Assembly (NCBI GenBank): GCA_025267735.1
Contig: CM046311.1
Span: 29,059,399-29,123,398 of the forward strand
Direction: 5' to 3'
Length of the DNA: 64,000 bases
Origin: Mactra quadrangularis
Lineage: Eukaryota; Mollusca; Bivalvia; Venerida; Mactridae
How positions within the stretch are numbered: the stretch's first letter is position 1; every line of letters starts with the position of its first letter. Positions 59,401 through 64,000 of the stretch are shown one piece after another. Made by a program: the position numbers and the translations under genes. The notes beneath the pieces were generated by a model. The model was not told the origin of the DNA. It did no database searches and saw only the letters and a program-made list of their open reading frames with translations.

Positions 59401-62400
59401 AATTGTCTCTATATTCCAGCAATTAAGTTTATCATCCTGTCCTTGAGCGACAGCAATCTAACTTCATATGTATTTACCTTGGACGTCGTATTTGCCAAGG
59501 TTAAACAAAAGAAACAACTTTTCAAAGTGTTCTTAAGATTCACCTTTTTTTGCTATAAAGTCAAATTCCTTACCCTGAAAACTGGTTTGACCTCAAAACT
59601 AACTATGTTAACATCACAACTTTTTTTATTTTTTGATCAAGTTGTTGATTAAATTCAATTTAAAATCATTTACTACAATTCGGGTAATTACCACAAAACG
59701 GGTTGTGTCGAAATGTTAAAATATTTTACATCGTAACCCACTTTATAACAATTTACTACATTTCGGGTTATTACCACAAAACGGGTTTTGTCGAAATGTT
59801 ACAAAATTTTACATCGTAACCCACTTTGTAACAATTTATTACATTTTGAGCAATTCTTTAGAACTAGTTGAAATAGTCATTTGTCACTTACATATGTCAT
59901 TCCTTAACCTCTCGAAGCTAAATAGTCAACACTTAAGCAATATTTTTTCTTTAATGTGAAAAGTTTCGTCTTTTCACACTCTTGTTAGAATTCACCATTT
60001 TCGCTGAAAATTCCAATTCCTTAGCCTGAAAACTTGGTTTACCTCATAATAACTATATTAACATGATTTCTTTTATTTTCTTTGTTCAAGTTGTTGATAA
60101 AGTTCTTTTTAAAATCATTTACCACAATTCGGGTTATTTCTACAAAACGGGTTGTGTCGAAATGTAACATTATTTGACATCGTAACCCACTTTGTAACAA
60201 TTTATTACATTTTGAGCAATTCTTTAGAACTAGTTGATATAGTCATTTGTCACTTACATATGTCATTCCCTAACCTCTCGAAGCTAAATAGTCAACACTT
60301 AAGAAATATTATTTCTTTAATGTGAATAGTTTCGTCTTTTCACACTCTTGTTAGAATTCACAATTTTTGCTGAAAATACCAATTCCTTAGCCTGAAAACT
60401 TGGTTTATCACAAAACAACTATATAAACATCATTACTTTTTATTTTCTTTGTTCAAGTTGTTGATTTAATTCAATTTAAAATAATTTACTACAATTCGGG
60501 TTATTACCACAAAACGGGTTGTGTCGAAATGTTACAAAATTTTACATCGTAACCCACTTTGTAACAATTTATTACATTTTGAGCAATTTGTCTGAACAAG
60601 TTGAAATAGTCATTTGTCACTTACATATGTCATTCCCTAACCTCTCAAAGCTAAATAGTCAACACTTAAGAAATGTTATTTCTTCAATGTGAAGAGTTTT
60701 TTCTCTTCACACTCTTCATAGAATTTACCATTTTCGCTGAAAATTCAAATTCCATAGCTTGAAAACTTAATTTACCTCAATATAAATATATTAACATGAT
60801 TTCTTTTTATTTTCTTTGATCAAGTTGTTGATTAAATTCAATTTAAAATCTTTTACTACAATTCGGGTTATTACCACAAAACGGGTTGTGTCGAAATGTT
60901 ACAATATTTTACATCGTAACCCGCTTTGTAACAATTTACTACAATTCGGGTTATTACCACAAAACGGGTTGTGTCGTAATGTTACAAAATTTTACATCGT
61001 AACCCACTTTGTAACAATTTATTACATTTTGAGCAATTCTTTAGAACAAGTCGACATAGTCATTTGTCGCTTACATATATCATTCCCTAACCTCTCGAAG
61101 CTAAGTAGTCAACACTTACATGTAAGCAATATTGTTTCTTTAATGTGAAGAGTTTTGTGTTCTTCACACTCTTTAGAATTAACCATTTTTGCTGAAAATT
61201 CCAATTTCTTAGCCTGAAAACTTGGTTTACTTCATAATAACTATATTAACATGATTTCTTTTATTTTCTTTGTTCAAGTTGTTGATAAAGTTCTTTTTAA
61301 AATCATTTACCACAGTTCGGGTTATTACCACAAAACGGAATGTGTCGAAATGCTACATTATTTGACATCGTAACCCACTTTGTAATAATTTATCACAATT
61401 CGGGTTATTACCACAAAACGGGTTTTGTCGAAATGTTACAATATTTGACATCGTAACCCACTTTGTAACAATTTATTACATTTTGAGCAAATCTTTAGAA
61501 CTAGTTGAAATAGTCATATGTCACTTACATATGTCATTCCTTAACCTCTCGAAGCTAAATAGTTAACACTTAAAAAATATTATTTCTTTAATGTGAATAG
61601 TTTTGTCTTTTCACACTCTTCATAGAATTCACCATTTTTGCTGAAAATTCCAATTCCTTAGCCTGAAAACTTGGTTTATCACAAAACAACTATATAAATA
61701 TCATTACTTTTTATTTTCTTTGTTCAAGTTGTTGATTTAATTGTTTTTAAAAATTATTTACTACAATTCGGGTTATTTCTACAAAACGGGTTGTGTCGAA
61801 ATGTTACAATATTTGACATCGTAACCCACTTTGTAATAATTTACCACAATTCGTGTTATTACCACAAAACGGGTTTTGTCGAAATGTTACAATATTTGAC
61901 ATCGTAACCCACTTTGTAATAATTTACCACAATTCGGGTTATTATTACAAAACGGGTTGTAACATAGCTGTTATAAGCAGAAACGAGTTATTTGTGGGAT
62001 ATTGTGGACTTGCTTTCGTCTGTGGTTGACAACTTCTTAACATTATTAAAAATCATTGGTAGGAGGGAGAATGGCCGTAGAAATAATTTCATGACCAAGA
62101 TCCACGGAAGTATGCCCCGCCCGGGAATCGAACCCACGACCCCTCGATCAGTAGACTTGCGTGCTACCAACTGAGCCAGCCGGGCGGCTCTAAAGACTTC
62201 TGAACGTTTTTGAAGCTATTTAGCAAAAGAGCAGACAAGTTGTTTGATAATATTTACTTTACGTGTCTATGTTTTAACAATAATATAACTACTTGCCAGC
62301 GAGTTATCCGACTGATTTATAACCTGATTGTATTCCTAATAACTCGGATATCCGAGGTACATTGTTTACCTTCTTGGGTAACTTAGAATTATATTGAATT

Positions 62401-63165
62401 ATGTTTGGGTTATTTACAAGCAAGTAAACTTGTATATTAGCTTCACTACTCGCCAATGAAACTTAATTGTGACGATAAAGATTTTGATTTCCTAGTAAAA
62501 CTATATGCAATTAATCGTACTTGTGTTTCTATGATGTAACGTATGAGTTTGTATATATTTTTTAAATAATGGATCATCATGAAAATGGTGTGCGTGATAT
62601 ATTGTTTCATTACCATTGAGGTTTGAACTTTGAAATCATATAAAAGTCAATGTTTACAGATCCATTTTCCGTCATATTTTTTTTCAAAATGGCAATAATT
62701 ATAGGAAAATGGCTACAAAACGTTACACATGCTCAGTATAATTGTGGTAATGTAGTAAACAAACTTCCTAAGAAAAACATTTCATGAGATGTGCTTCTGT
62801 GAATAAAACTCGTCATATCAGGTTTTTTACAACGTCCTTCCCAAGAATGTTATCAGTATTATGATTTTAATTGGTCATTTTACTTAACCGAAAAGTACCG
62901 ATTTTTTGCGTAAAGCTTCCACGTATGGATTACTTATTAGAATATGTTAGTTTTGTTGAAATTATCTTTTACATCGATCCTAAAATGTTGCTACAAAATC
63001 ATTGTAAAGTTATATTCCCAATATTGACAAGTGTAAGAGTTTGTTGTGTACTTACTGCTTCTCCATCTTCTTTAAGCTTCCTCAACGGGGTGTCTGTCAG
63101 CAATTTTAGTCGTACGGATGAAGGCGTTCTCTTAGGCGACGGTGGGGGCGTTTTTTCTTTAGGAG
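29101..63165 (-). CDS. IFI44-like P-loop GTPase gene (5' end outside window)
   Basis: Five minus-strand exons join in phase: 63165-63056, 49734-49552, 44220-44080, 30280-30106 and 29411-29101, ending in TAA. The product (about 305 residues here) starts with a proline/lysine-rich linker (APKEKTPPPSPKRTP), then TPLRKLKEDGEA-LEKTILEDIKKLEP, and then the GTPase fold with G1 (GPVGAGKSSF), G3 (FMDSMGIEG) and G4 (LILTKCD), plus HCVVYVIDAKTM and HPVINYE, all characteristic of interferon-induced protein 44 / 44-like proteins. Vertebrate members are interferon-stimulated and linked to antiviral responses; bivalves commonly have expanded IFI44-like families. Upstream exons, possibly including an N-terminal domain, must lie beyond 64000. 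No stop or frameshift was found in the visible exons, so the gene looks intact despite introns of 13.3, 5.3, 13.8 and 0.7 kb. Confidence 0.87.
30106..30280 (-). CDS. IFI44-like, exon with DxxHCVVYV block
   Basis: The acceptor CTTAATTAG precedes 30280 and the donor GTATGT starts at 30105. It encodes FDQEKPIDRNSKFYRR, KFEDKTHCVVYVIDAKTM and a basic helix ending READV across the junction (EKIKWLQRKIKEA). The HCVVYVIDA strand and its neighbours are diagnostic of the IFI44 family. Phase 1 at the 3' end matches the next exon. Confidence 0.88.
30452..30615. repeat. intronic direct repeat A, copy 1
   Basis: About 165 bp, with landmarks CACTGGAGTTGTTCGACA and GCAGAGCTTTCGTTGTATG. It is repeated in the same orientation at 31605-31772, both in the 13.8-kb intron of the IFI44-like gene. 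Confidence 0.75.
31176..31600. repeat. intronic direct repeat B, copy 1
   Basis: ATTCCTGTAGTTATAAGCCA, AGCCAAGATATGTTTT and AAATTGGGGTTCACCACAGG recur in the same order at 35536-35930 about 4.36 kb away, with indels. It continues directly into repeat A copy 2. Confidence 0.8.
31605..31772. repeat. intronic direct repeat A, copy 2
   Basis: Second copy of the segment at 30452-30615, with single-base differences and small indels. Confidence 0.75.
32039..32059. repeat. 21-nt perfect hairpin
   Basis: GTCGTACAA and TTGTACGAC flank a 3-nt centre. No associated element recognised. Confidence 0.7.
32060..33690. other. anonymous intronic stretch
   Basis: AT-rich intron of the IFI44-like gene with no recognised element. 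Confidence 0.4.
33692..35493. mobile_element. pogo/Tigger-type non-autonomous element, 1.8 kb
   Basis: The left end CAGTCAAACCTGTCTATAGC (33692) is mirrored by ACAGGTTCCACTG ending at 35493, each flanked by TA. Subterminal zones share GACCGCTATA / TATAGCGGTCA and GGGTCACGCTATATA-type motifs. The interior is AT-rich without a transposase. The CAGT-AACCT start plus TA flank is the pattern of pogo-like Tc1/mariner elements. Confidence 0.85.
35536..35930. repeat. intronic direct repeat B, copy 2
   Basis: Second copy of 31176-31600, placed just outside the right end of the pogo-type element. GCCAAGATATGTTTTTATCG and TTGGGGATCACCACAGGGAA are the clearest matches. Confidence 0.8.
35941..35962. repeat. 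perfect 9-bp-stem GC-rich hairpin
   Basis: TCACGGCGT and ACGCCGTGA enclose the tetraloop CTCA. It stands out from the surrounding AT-rich intron. Confidence 0.75.
36511..37420 (+). mobile_element. second tRNA-derived SINE, split by a MITE
   Basis: The head 36511-36598 has a tRNA-like fold with B box GGGTTCGAATCCC and an A-box-like GATAGCACAATTGATAGCGC. The body continues to 36715, and after the MITE at 36716-37330 the tail resumes (GATAGCTAGGATAGG, GACACCGTGAAATGACC, GATACGGCGTTAAATCC) and ends in a TAAA repeat at about 37420. Head and tail differ from the SINE family at 27694. Confidence 0.75.
36716..37330. mobile_element. 0.61-kb MITE (family copy 2)
   Basis: Nearly the same length and sequence as 6652-7266, in the same orientation, with ends AGGGCTGCGTTCAGTTA and TAACTGAACGCAGGGC. 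It interrupts a tRNA SINE, so it is younger than that SINE copy. Confidence 0.85.
37421..38575. other. anonymous intronic stretch
   Basis: Contains short recurring GCGGACCAG/GACCAGTTAATTTTAAGAG motifs near 37610, 37660 and 37755, and at 36240 before the SINE, suggesting a decayed tandem unit. No gene recognised. Confidence 0.4.
38580..38745. repeat. dispersed repeat, inverted copy of 1440-1620
   Basis: GCCATGTTTTGTTGGGTTAC and the upstream TGGACGTCGAAAAG block match the reverse complement of 1440-1620. Confidence 0.6.
39050..39185. repeat. small inverted-repeat element
   Basis: GGATACGGAAGAACTCAACC at the left faces AAGTTGTTCCGATTCTACC at the right, with an internal GAGACAACTCAA / GGGTTGAGTTGTC pair. 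Size and symmetry fit a small MITE; ends are not exact. Confidence 0.45.
40272..40645 (+). pseudogene. unknown basic protein remnant inside long-arm element
   Basis: After a TTTCAG acceptor-like site an ATG opens MARTKLKLTFKRKKIEEKR, which hits TAA at 40333-40335. One base away, the frame continues RPTHSSPKKAKSGPQYSPDS and EKPSFIDLCRRTSN-like sequence to TAG at 40645, so a single frameshift probably split one exon. The N-terminal half is strongly basic and could bind nucleic acid or act as a nuclear localisation signal; the second half is acidic and polar. I do not recognise the family. Position suggests it belonged to the element with the 490-bp arms. Confidence 0.5.
41147..41822. repeat. 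interspersed repeat with internal ~160-bp tandem units
   Basis: It starts ACAAGAGCTGTCAGAGGAGA and ends GACGCCGACGCCGGGGCGAG, a layout I associate with a common bivalve interspersed repeat. Internally, CACATGAGATGTGGTTGATG or a variant recurs near 41194, 41345, 41509 and 41673 (spacings 151, 164, 164). Each unit also carries AAAGTTTGAAGTCAATACC. No coding capacity. Confidence 0.75.
42655..43165. mobile_element. diverged hAT-type copy, related to 51655-52622
   Basis: AAGGGCTTTACCCAAGTATA, TATCGAACAAAATATCGATC and CGTCATGTTTTGTTCT align in order with the left half of the hAT element at 51655. The right terminus is missing. It begins about 20 bp beyond the long-arm element. Confidence 0.7.
43166..44079. 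other. anonymous intronic stretch
   Basis: AT-rich intron. One small hairpin, TTGCTGC-ATTTC-GCAGCAA, followed by a T run, lies at about 43573-43600; in a eukaryotic intron it is not read as a terminator. Confidence 0.4.
44080..44220 (-). CDS. IFI44-like, exon with G3 motif
   Basis: The acceptor TTGTTTCAG precedes 44220 and the donor GTATTT starts at 44079; 141 bp, 47 codons, phase 0 at both ends. It encodes FKKYGGSELLKNFRFMDSMG and then an Ile/Asp-rich stretch ending IQGHIEKNYK. DSMG is the G3 (DxxG) motif, and GHIEKNYKF matches the family's conserved GH-x-Y-F region across the junction. Confidence 0.88.
44221..45300. other. anonymous intronic stretch
   Basis: AT-rich; no element or gene recognised. 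Confidence 0.4.
45305..45515 (-). mobile_element. tRNA SINE, 3' part only
   Basis: The minus-strand copy of the 27694 SINE family covers the tail (TTTTTGTTGGGTTTTATGC read on plus) through the conserved body (GACAGAATGGCCGTAGAAAT). The tRNA-like head is absent. Confidence 0.7.
46098..46332 (+). mobile_element. tRNA SINE, tail split by a MITE
   Basis: The head is decayed (ACTGATCGAGGGGTCG and the B-box region GTAGGTTTATTCACGGGCGG), the body is intact (CGGTAATTCTCCCTCCTACC), and the tail reaches CTATGGCGTTAA at 46332. The rest of the tail (TAAACCAAAAAAAA) is found at 47684, after the MITE. Confidence 0.78.
46333..47683. mobile_element. PIF/Harbinger-type MITE, 1.35 kb, inside a SINE tail
   Basis: The left end GGCCTCAATGAATTGATCA is mirrored by TGATCAAATTTTTGAAGCC, both flanked by TAA (46330-46332 and 47684-47686). 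It shares with 50242-51040 the left-arm AGCGAGC/GAGCGAAAGGCGAGG motifs and the right-arm sequence before the terminus. Non-coding. Confidence 0.82.
47713..48437 (-). pseudogene. tRNA-like sequence interrupted by a CpG-rich MITE
   Basis: On the minus strand 48437-48369 reads a tRNA-like head with A-box GTGGCGTAGTGGTTAGC and B-box GAGTTCGAATCC. Its 3' end continues, after the MITE, at 47723-47713 (CTGGGCGCG). Stem pairing is imperfect, so a tRNA pseudogene or SINE head is more likely than a working tRNA. Confidence 0.5.
47724..48368. mobile_element. CpG-rich MITE with CAG target duplication
   Basis: The left end AGGTGTGTTCAACAATGCGG is mirrored by GCATTGTTGAACGCACCT ending at 48368, each flanked by CAG. 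Terminal zones contain GC-rich palindromes: GCGGGCGCTCG/CGAGCGCCCGC at 47741-47764, and CGCCCGCGTT/AACGCGGGCG near 48305-48328. The middle is AT-rich and non-coding. Confidence 0.87.
48719..48744. repeat. 26-bp perfect palindrome
   Basis: AAGGAATTGTTTG is followed immediately by its reverse complement. No larger element was recognised. Confidence 0.8.
48745..49551. other. anonymous intronic stretch
   Basis: AT-rich intron next to the P-loop exon; nothing recognised. Confidence 0.4.
49552..49734 (-). CDS. IFI44-like, P-loop exon
   Basis: 183 bp, 61 codons, phase 0 at both ends; acceptor TTTAAG before 49734 and donor GTATGT from 49551. It encodes LEKTILEDIKKLEPKKSPG and then ILVLGPVGAGKSSFINS, the Walker A / G1 motif, followed by SVGYGRKYALAQTGSDEGS. 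The hydrophobic strand before GPVGAGKS and the following SSFINS are typical of IFI44-type GTPases. The acceptor is embedded in a tandem array (49722-50020). Confidence 0.9.
49722..50020. repeat. ~75-bp tandem array spanning a splice acceptor
   Basis: TCTCAAGCTTA begins at 49728, 49802, 49877 and 49952 (periods 74, 75, 75); units also share GTATAATTATATTAATATGA and GTTTAATGTATCGGTT. The first unit contains the acceptor and the first bases of the IFI44-like P-loop exon, so three further copies of the acceptor-like sequence lie upstream of it in transcript direction. Confidence 0.88.
50242..51040. mobile_element. PIF/Harbinger-type MITE, 0.8 kb
   Basis: The left end GGTCACAACAAATTGATCA (50242) is mirrored by TGATCAATTTGTTGTGGCC ending at 51040, both flanked by TTA (50239-50241 and 51041-51043). 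It is the most complete copy of the family also seen at 27318 and 46333. No transposase. Confidence 0.92.
51389..51654 (-). mobile_element. tRNA SINE, head split by a hAT element
   Basis: On the plus strand it runs from the tail (TTTCTGTTGGGTTTAACGCC) through ATTGGTAGGAGGGAGAATGG to the B box (CGGGAATCAAACCCACGAC) at 51654. A degenerate remainder of the head (CAATAGACTCGCGTG) follows the hAT element at 52623. Confidence 0.82.
51655..52622. mobile_element. hAT-type non-autonomous element
   Basis: The left end TAGGGCTCTACACC (51655) is mirrored by TAGAGCCCTA ending at 52622; ATCGAAT / TATCGATC motifs fill both subterminal zones. No 8-bp duplication is visible. Relative to other copies of the host SINE about nine bases are missing at the junction, so insertion was followed by, or accompanied by, a small deletion. 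Small open frames inside show no transposase motifs. Confidence 0.8.
52648..52670. repeat. (GAACA)n microsatellite
   Basis: GAACA is repeated four and a half times. Confidence 0.9.
52672..54156. other. anonymous intronic stretch with one hairpin
   Basis: A perfect 12-bp stem (TTATTTGTTTGG/CCAAACAAATAA, 9-nt loop) lies at 53008-53040. A plus-strand frame of 72 codons follows (53016-53234) but has no recognisable domain. Two related segments near 53600-53720 and 53790-53890 (GTGACAGTGA-AAT/TTGATTAAAGCGCATA, then GGATGTGATTTTCA) form a diverged direct repeat of about 185 bp. Confidence 0.45.
54157..54459 (-). pseudogene. non-LTR retrotransposon C-terminal remnant
   Basis: The frame reads VPRQDRKCILCTKNHVEDKY followed by HFVLMCDCYKELSKNLL. 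CxxC followed by ED-x-HFxxxC matches the C-terminal zinc-knuckle region of CR1/L2/Jockey-type ORF2 proteins. No reverse transcriptase motif lies upstream, so only a 5'-truncated fragment is present. The downstream part (GAEFVWVTEYKKGEGCVETM) is not recognised and may be unrelated. Confidence 0.5.
56746..57785. other. central region of the array element, anonymous
   Basis: AT-rich with a short CA/CCCCAC-rich patch near 56990-57035. A minus-strand frame of 60 codons (57455-57273) is not recognised and not called. Confidence 0.4.
57786..58285. mobile_element. diverged copy 3 of the 0.61-kb MITE family
   Basis: GCCCTGTGTTCTGTAAGC, AACGTTTAAAGATGGCGC and GGAACTATTTTGTTTCAGG follow the order seen at 6652-7266, with an extra unrelated block near 57930-58130 and the right terminus missing. 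Confidence 0.65.
58292..58600. mobile_element. 310-bp foldback MITE with long central hairpin
   Basis: The left end CCTGCGTTCAGTTACCGCG is weakly mirrored by GTAATTGAAACGC at the right. Inside, GGCAATGAGTGATGTTTC (58439-58456) and its exact complement (58473-58490) flank a 16-nt loop. The stem continues outward with few mismatches, and a further pair ATTCGCTGCGAATAA / TTATTCGCAGCGAAT lies outside. Termini resemble the 0.61-kb MITE family. Confidence 0.75.
58601..59659. other. anonymous stretch inside the array element
   Basis: No recognised gene or repeat except TTTCACGTGTGA-type short inverted motifs near 59150-59180. Confidence 0.4.
62025..62190 (-). mobile_element. tRNA SINE, head and partial body
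   Basis: On the plus strand it reads ATTGGTAGGAGGGAGAATGG, then the B box CGGGAATCGAACCCACGAC, CCCTCGATCAGTAGACTTGC and CTACCAACTGAGCCAGCCG. This is the best-preserved head of the family; the tail is missing. Confidence 0.85.
62440..62718. mobile_element. right-end fragment of the 6.4-kb element family
   Basis: TTCACTACTCGCCAATGAA, TTCTATGATGTAACGTA, AATGGTGTGCGTGATATATT, TTTTCAAAATGGCAATAAT and the terminus align in order with 19727-20029, the right end of the 6.4-kb element. The left part is absent. This shows that the element is a dispersed family. Confidence 0.75.
62719..63055. other. anonymous intronic stretch
   Basis: Start of the 13.3-kb IFI44-like intron (donor GTAAGT at 63055); nothing else recognised. 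Confidence 0.4.
63056..63165 (-). CDS. IFI44-like, proline-rich linker exon
   Basis: The acceptor TTATTTTCAG precedes 63165 and the donor GTAAGTAC starts at 63055; 110 bp, entering with two bases and leaving in phase 0. It encodes PKEKTPPPSPKRTPSSVRLK followed by LLTDTPLRKLKEDGEA. The proline/lysine stretch looks like a disordered linker, and the TPLRKL segment matches the conserved TPWR-type region that precedes the GTPase fold in IFI44 proteins. It joins in phase to the P-loop exon 13.3 kb away; this link is the least certain in the gene model. Confidence 0.7.
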
Positions 63166-64000
63166 CTGAAAATAAATATAACACATATGGAGAGCTTATA
63201 TCTGTGGCCTCTTGCTTACATGTGTACATAAAATGCTCTACATACTGCGCTAATCCGACGGGTACAAACAATTAATAAAAAACCATTACATTTCTTTATC
63301 ATTGATGCATTGACATATCGAAGTTATTATTTTATGTAATTGCGTTATATCAAATGAAAAAAAACACCATGTGTCGATCCATTTTACATTATTTTTTATT
63401 CAAAAGAAAATGAATAGCACACAAAGCTCGTAATATAAACATGGCATATTTATTAACCCCGACTTGACCTTTATGCAAGAATATTCATTACATTGAATAC
63501 GAATGTAGTATTAATCTTCGATTACACCGTGTCCGTGGCCGCGAGGATTAAAATCTAACATTTAACACACAAACATACAAACATATAATTTTACGATCGC
63601 TGCCGAAGTGTCCAATAGTAGTGTTGGGCAAATATTAACTTTTTTTAAAAGGTGCAAACCAAACGGGTGTTTTTTATGGCCAAATTATGTGCTGAGTCTG
63701 AATATCACAATTAAATTTTTCTACGATGGTGTTTTAGGTTCACTTTTTGCGAAAATTCAAAATGGCCGCCAAAATGGCCGATTTTGGTTATGGGGGACAA
63801 TATAATGTTGTCACTATAGCTTGTAATATATCATTTTATAGGTTTTTATGGTTGATAAACACGTTTTTGAGGTTAAAATACCAAAAATAAGTAGTGGAAA
63901 CTTTATTTATTAATAATTTATACAATATTTCGGTCAGGCAATACATATTTTCAATTATTCTGTGAGACAATTACAAAATATGCTACATGATCAAAGAGAT
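63166..64000. other. upstream intron of IFI44-like gene, anonymous
   Basis: AT-rich; CAAAATGGCCGCCAAAATGG near 63758 is a short direct repeat. No upstream exon was recognised before the window ends. Confidence 0.4.

Larger units (their letters stand above)
54898..61959. mobile_element. 7.1-kb TA-flanked element of two opposed repeat arrays
   Basis: The left end CAACCCGTTTTGTAATAATA (54898) is mirrored exactly by TATTATTACAAAACGGGTTG ending at 61959, each flanked by TA. Left arm (54898 to about 56745) and right arm (about 59660-61959) consist of the same unit in opposite orientation: an 85-bp core plus a 365-bp spacer, so about 450 bp per higher-order unit with single or doubled cores. Cores begin near 54898, 54977, 55062, 55430, 55793, 55876, 56243, 56326 and 56693 at the left, and near 59691, 59775, 60141, 60507, 60876, 60959, 61331, 61414, 61782, 61867 and 61952 at the right. 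The 2.9-kb centre has no recognised transposase and holds other MITE sequence. Confidence 0.88.

Noticed and set aside
55623..61148. Frames of 73-110 codons starting MIKLLIKFNLKSF or containing LLPQNGLCRNVTKF
   Set aside because: They recur because the repeat unit of the array element recurs; stops and shifts differ between units and no domain is visible.
62871..63275. 134-codon plus-strand frame
   Set aside because: It is antisense to the IFI44-like linker exon, which has splice sites, phase agreement and family similarity.

Overview
The window is eukaryotic and AT-rich. Genes are split by GT-AG introns, and it carries several transposon superfamilies, tRNA-derived SINEs and a lophotrochozoan-style IFI44-like gene. 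The repeat set (tRNA SINEs, AGGTCA-containing tandem repeats, an 'acaagagctgtc' type repeat, PIF/Harbinger and hAT MITEs) suggests a bivalve mollusc. That assignment is inference; the species cannot be named from sequence alone. There is no prokaryotic gene organisation, CRISPR array or operon.

Only one host protein gene is clearly recognisable: an interferon-induced-protein-44-like (IFI44-like) GTPase on the minus strand. Its five visible exons lie at 63165-63056, 49734-49552, 44220-44080, 30280-30106 and 29411-29101. They join in phase into a P-loop GTPase domain with G1, G3 and G4 motifs and a stop codon. The 5' end of the gene lies beyond position 64000. Its very large introns (13.3, 5.3, 13.8 and 0.7 kb) hold most of the mobile elements of the right half.

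Layout. 1-1200: a hAT-like MITE, a TATA-type promoter and a tandemly duplicated triple-hairpin segment. 1800-4420: a roughly 370-bp satellite whose units carry a 16-bp inverted repeat. 4440-6540: anonymous AT-rich DNA. 6652-7266: a MITE also found at 36.7 kb and, diverged, at 57.8 kb. 7533-8659: a decayed Tc1 (DD34E) transposase with an intron. 8732-22142: a 13.4-kb PIF/Harbinger element (TTA target duplication) with a decayed transposase on plus and a decayed Myb/SANT-like protein gene on minus. Two further elements sit inside exons of that Myb-like gene: an almost perfect 0.85-kb foldback at a TA site (20442-21294), and a 6.4-kb element without recognised coding capacity (13624-20029) flanked by CCTCT that carries a dispersed GTGAATTACGTTACC-type motif array. 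22590-29000: tandem repeats, a hAT MITE with a perfect 8-bp target duplication, a Tc1-type MITE, a PIF-type MITE and a tRNA SINE.

Right half (introns of the IFI44-like gene): a pogo-type element (33692-35493), a SINE split by a MITE (36511-37420), a 3.2-kb element with 0.5-kb inverted arms and a frameshifted unknown ORF (39418-42631), PIF-type MITEs, a CpG-rich MITE splitting a tRNA-like sequence, hAT copies, and a 7.1-kb TA-flanked element made mostly of two opposed repeat arrays (54898-61959). The most unusual items are the 6.4-kb motif-array element, which has a second terminal fragment at 62440-62718, the 7.1-kb inverted-array element, and the covarying triple hairpins near 1 kb.
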